Assembly (NCBI GenBank): GCA_018065365.1
Contig: JAGHTH010000052.1
Location: 1-8,784, forward strand
Direction: 5' to 3'
DNA from: Candidatus Coliplasma caballi
GTDB taxonomy: Bacteria; Bacillota; Clostridia; Oscillospirales; CAG-382
Length of the DNA: 8,784 bases
The translations under genes were made by a program, and so were the position numbers. Shown here piece by piece: positions 6,146-8,784 of this stretch. Position 1 is the stretch's first letter; each line of letters begins with the position of its first letter. The notes below the pieces were generated by a model that saw nothing but the letters and a program-made list of their open reading frames with translations, had not been told where the DNA came from and ran no database searches.

Positions 6146-7330
6146 ATGAAAGAATTTGAATTGAAATACGGATGCAACCCCAATCAGAAGCCGGCAAAGA
6201 TCTATATGCAGGACGGATCCGATCTCCCAATCGAGATTCTGAACGGAAGACCCGGATATATCAACTTTCTGGATGCTTTCAACTCCTGGCAGCTCGTCAA
6301 AGAACTGAAAGAAGCGCTCGGTCTTCCCGCCGTAACCTCTTTCAAACACGTCAGCCCGACTTCCGCGGCCGTCGGCATCAAGCTTTCCGAAAAGCTGAAA
6401 AAGGCCTGCTTCGTCGATGATGTCGAAGGACTGGATGACTCCCCCCTCGCGTGCGCTTACGCAAGAGCGCGCGGAACAGACAGAATGTGTTCGTTCGGAG
6501 ATTGGGTTGCGCTGTCCGACGTATGCGACGTTACGACCGCGAAAATGATCAAACGTGAAGTTTCCGACGGTGTGATCGCACCCGGATATGAGCCGGAAGC
6601 GCTCGAAATTCTGAAAACGAAGCGCAAAGGGAATTACAACATCGTCAAGATCGATCCCGATTTCATCCCGGAAGAACAGGAACACAAGCAAGTGTTCGGA
6701 ATCACCTTTGAACAGGGCAGAAACAATTTCAAGATCAACAAGGAACTGCTCTCCAACATTGTGACGAAGAACAAAGACCTCCCGGAAAGCGCGGTACGCG
6801 ATCTGATCATCTCCTTAATCACGCTGAAATACACGCAGTCCAACTCGGTCTGCTTTGCGTATGACGGGCAGGCGATCGGCGTCGGCGCAGGTCAGCAGTC
6901 CAGAATTCACTGCACGAGACTTGCCGGCGGAAAAGCGAACACCTGGTTCCTGCGCCAGCACGAAAAAGTGCTTTCCCTGCCGTTCCGTGAAGATCTCGGA
7001 AGACCGGAGCGCGACAACGTGATCGACGGTTACATCAACAAAAACGAAGAAGACGTCTGCGCAGAGGGCGTATGGCAGAATTACTTCACTTCCCGCCCGG
7101 ATCCGTTTACCGATGAGGAACAGAAAGCGTACCTCGCAACCATGAAAGACGTTGCGCTCGGGTCCGACGCATTCTTCCCGTTCTTTGATAATATTGACAG
7201 AGCATACGCAAGTGGTGTAAAATACATTGCAGAGCCCGGCGGATCGATCCGCGACGACCTCGTCATCGATCGCTGTGATCAATACGGGATCGCGATGGCG
7301 TTTACGGGCATGAGACTTTTCCATCATTGA
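6146..7330 (+). CDS. purH: AICAR transformylase, stand-alone (PurH C-terminal domain equivalent)
   Basis: This enzyme formylates AICAR (ZMP) with 10-formyl-THF to FAICAR. At 394 residues it holds only the transformylase part of bifunctional PurH/ATIC: there is no N-terminal MGS-like cyclohydrolase domain, and the ATG at 6146 follows the purO stop by 14 nt with AAGGAG at 6130-6135. Motifs are LKYGCNPNQKPA (6-17), SFKHVSPTSAAVG (65-77) with the catalytic pair Lys67-His68 (human ATIC Lys266-His267), YARARGTDRMCSFGDW (105-120), TKNKDLPESAVRDLI (207-221), QSNSV (231-235), GQQSRIHCTRLAGGKAN (249-265) and the C-terminal MRLFHH. This wording follows animal ATIC more closely than the common bacterial type (KHxNPCG, TGxRHFxH). 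The split form has also been called PurV. Its substrate is the ligand class sensed by the operon's leader. Confidence 0.93.
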   Translation: MKEFELKYGCNPNQKPAKIYMQDGSDLPIEILNGRPGYINFLDAFNSWQLVKELKEALGLPAVTSFKHVSPTSAAVGIKLSEKLKKACFVDDVEGLDDSPLACAYARARGTDRMCSFGDWVALSDVCDVTTAKMIKREVSDGVIAPGYEPEALEILKTKRKGNYNIVKIDPDFIPEEQEHKQVFGITFEQGRNNFKINKELLSNIVTKNKDLPESAVRDLIISLITLKYTQSNSVCFAYDGQAIGVGAGQQSRIHCTRLAGGKANTWFLRQHEKVLSLPFREDLGRPERDNVIDGYINKNEEDVCAEGVWQNYFTSRPDPFTDEEQKAYLATMKDVALGSDAFFPFFDNIDRAYASGVKYIAEPGGSIRDDLVIDRCDQYGIAMAFTGMRLFHH

Positions 7331-7349
7331 TATTTTTCGGAGTTCGGAT

Positions 7350-8618
7350 ATGAAAATACTGGTCGTAGGTTCCGGCGGTCGCGAACACGCGATCATCAAA
7401 AAGATCAAAGAGAATCCTTCGGTCGAAACCGTTTACGCGCTTCCCGGAAACGGCGGGATCGCCGACGACGCGGTCTGCGTTCCGATCGGCGCAAAAGACA
7501 TTGCGGGGATTACCTCGTTTGCCGTTGAAAACCGGATTGACTACGCGATCGTCGCACCCGACGATCCGCTCGTTCTCGGCTGTGTTGACGCGCTGGAAGA
7601 AAAAGGGATTCCCTGTTTCGGTCCGCGTAAAAACGCCGCGATCATCGAGGGAAGCAAAGTTTTCTCCAAAAACCTGATGAAAAAATACGGCATCCCGACC
7701 GCCGCATACGAGGTTTTTGACGATCCCGAAAAGGCGCTCGGCTATTTGAAGACCGCCGATCTTCCGATCGTCATCAAAGCGGACGGTCTTGCACTCGGAA
7801 AAGGCGTTCTGATCGCGCAGACGCGCGCAGAAGCGGAAGAAGCCGTCCGAACGATCATGGAAGAAAAGAAATTCGGAGACAGCGGCGCGCAAATCGTGAT
7901 CGAAGAATTCTTGACCGGACCGGAAGTTTCCGTTCTCTCGTTCACGGACGGAAAGACCGTCGTTCCGATGGTTTCTTCCATGGATCACAAACGCGCAAAA
8001 GACGGAGATACCGGTCTGAATACAGGCGGAATGGGGACTGTCGCGCCCAACCCGTATTACACCCCCGCCATTGCCGCGGAATATATGGAAAAAATCTTTC
8101 TTCCGACGATCCGCGCGATGAACAAGGAAGGCAGAACGTTCAAGGGATGCCTCTATTTCGGTCTGATGCTCACTCCCAAGGGCCCGAAAGTCATTGAATA
8201 CAACTGTCGCTTCGGAGATCCCGAAACGCAGGTCGTTCTTCCGCTTTTGAAAAGTGATCTGCTGACGGTCATGCAGGCGGTAACGAACGAAACGCTCGGC
8301 GAAACCGAAGTTGAGTTTTCTTCCGGATCCGCTTGCTGCGTGATCCTCGCTTCCGACGGGTATCCGGGCAAATACGAAAAAGGGTTTGAGATCACCCTGC
8401 CGGAAGAATTGAAGCCGAGCGTGTTTGTCGCCGGAGCCAAGAAATCGGGAGAGAAACTTTTCACGGACGGCGGGCGCGTTCTCGGCGTTACTTCCGTTGA
8501 AAAGGATCTGCGGGAAGCGATCACGTCCGCATACCGAAAGGTCGCAAGGATCGGTTTCCAGAACGCCTACTGCCGTCATGATATCGGAAAACGCGCGCTG
8601 GACGCGTCGGAGGAATAA
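7350..8618 (+). CDS. purD: Phosphoribosylamine-glycine ligase (GAR synthetase)
   Basis: PurD joins phosphoribosylamine, the unstable product of PurF, to glycine with ATP. It has 422 residues, full length for a monofunctional bacterial enzyme. The N-domain opens with LVVGSGGREHA (4-14) and LPGNGGI (31-37), and an ATP-grasp core follows with VIKADGLALGKGV (141-153), MDHKRAKDGDTGLNTGGMGT (211-230) and IEYNCRFGDPETQVVLPLL (282-300), which carries the metal and ATP ligands. The C-terminal domain runs to about residue 415. A modest GGAG (7339-7342) precedes ATG by 7 nt, 19 nt after the transformylase gene, the weakest ribosome site in the operon. No truncation is seen. Confidence 0.97.
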   Translation: MKILVVGSGGREHAIIKKIKENPSVETVYALPGNGGIADDAVCVPIGAKDIAGITSFAVENRIDYAIVAPDDPLVLGCVDALEEKGIPCFGPRKNAAIIEGSKVFSKNLMKKYGIPTAAYEVFDDPEKALGYLKTADLPIVIKADGLALGKGVLIAQTRAEAEEAVRTIMEEKKFGDSGAQIVIEEFLTGPEVSVLSFTDGKTVVPMVSSMDHKRAKDGDTGLNTGGMGTVAPNPYYTPAIAAEYMEKIFLPTIRAMNKEGRTFKGCLYFGLMLTPKGPKVIEYNCRFGDPETQVVLPLLKSDLLTVMQAVTNETLGETEVEFSSGSACCVILASDGYPGKYEKGFEITLPEELKPSVFVAGAKKSGEKLFTDGGRVLGVTSVEKDLREAITSAYRKVARIGFQNAYCRHDIGKRALDASEE

Positions 8619-8620
8619 GA

Positions 8621-8784
8621 ATGGTTTATCGGATATTCGTTGAAAAGAAACCGGAATTCGCCAACGAAGCAAAGTCTTTGATGACCGAACTGCGCGAATT
8701 CTTGAATATTTCCGCTTTGGAAAAAGTACGCGTCTTCAACCGTTACGACGCGGAAAACATTACCGAAGAACTGTTTCGCTACGC
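8621..8784 (+). CDS. purL: Phosphoribosylformylglycinamidine synthase, N-terminus (runs off window)
   Basis: The first 54 codons of the next gene are visible and the frame is open to the edge. The protein begins MVYRIFVEKKPEFANEAKSL, followed by an LREFLNI segment and VRVFNRYDAENITEE. This resembles the N-terminal PurS-like domain of the long single-chain FGAM synthase found in many Clostridia and in Proteobacteria, which carries PurS-, PurL- and PurQ-like parts in one polypeptide and converts FGAR, glutamine and ATP to FGAM. A separate small PurS is less likely, but the fragment alone cannot exclude it. GGAGG (8609-8613) lies inside the 3' end of purD, 7 nt before ATG, and the gap to purD is only 2 nt, so it belongs to the operon. 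Confidence 0.82.
   Translation, partial: MVYRIFVEKKPEFANEAKSLMTELREFLNISALEKVRVFNRYDAENITEELFRY

Noticed and set aside
4749..6230. Long antisense open frames, such as 4749-6230 (493 codons), 7302-8672 (456 codons) and 3544-4848 (434 codons) on the minus strand
   Set aside because: They lie opposite well-identified pur genes, give low-complexity translations rich in F, R, D and V without family motifs, and reflect codon bias in the sense genes.

Overview
The window reads as an anaerobic Clostridia-type Firmicute. The evidence is the Firmicute-style expression signals (strong AGGAGG-like ribosome sites, an ideal sigma-A promoter, intrinsic terminators), the purE-C-F-M-N...D-L gene order, and the clostridial form of several of the proteins. 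All genes lie on the + strand. Species cannot be told from this window.

Layout: bases 1-785 are the 3' part of an NhaC-family Na+/H+ antiporter gene, closed by a clean intrinsic terminator (794-827). After a short AT-rich gap comes a consensus promoter (TTGACA-17-TATAAT with an extended -10), then a roughly 135-nt leader that folds as a ZTP/ZMP (pfl-type) riboswitch running into an intrinsic terminator (1021-1066). Behind it lies a tightly packed nine-gene purine operon with gaps of 0-27 nt: purE, purC, purF, purM, purN, a purO-type IMP cyclohydrolase gene, a stand-alone AICAR transformylase gene, purD, and the start of purL, which runs off the window.

How they work together: in pathway order PurF, PurD, PurN, PurL, PurM, PurE, PurC, AICAR transformylase and PurO cover PRPP to IMP, except the PurK step (N5-CAIR synthesis, normally needed by a class I PurE) and the PurB lyase, neither of which is in the window. 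The riboswitch ligand ZMP/ZTP is the substrate (or its triphosphate) of the operon's own AICAR transformylase and builds up when 10-formyl-THF is short, so the leader should raise operon expression when folate one-carbon units limit purine synthesis.

Three things stand out. (1) PurF keeps its PRPP site and all four expected Fe-S cysteines, but its N-terminal glutaminase half has lost the nucleophile cysteine and, by eye, essentially every other glutaminase active-site residue. (2) The usual bifunctional PurH is replaced by two genes: an archaeal-type PurO and a free-standing AICAR transformylase. (3) That transformylase resembles the C-terminal half of animal ATIC rather than the common bacterial PurH.
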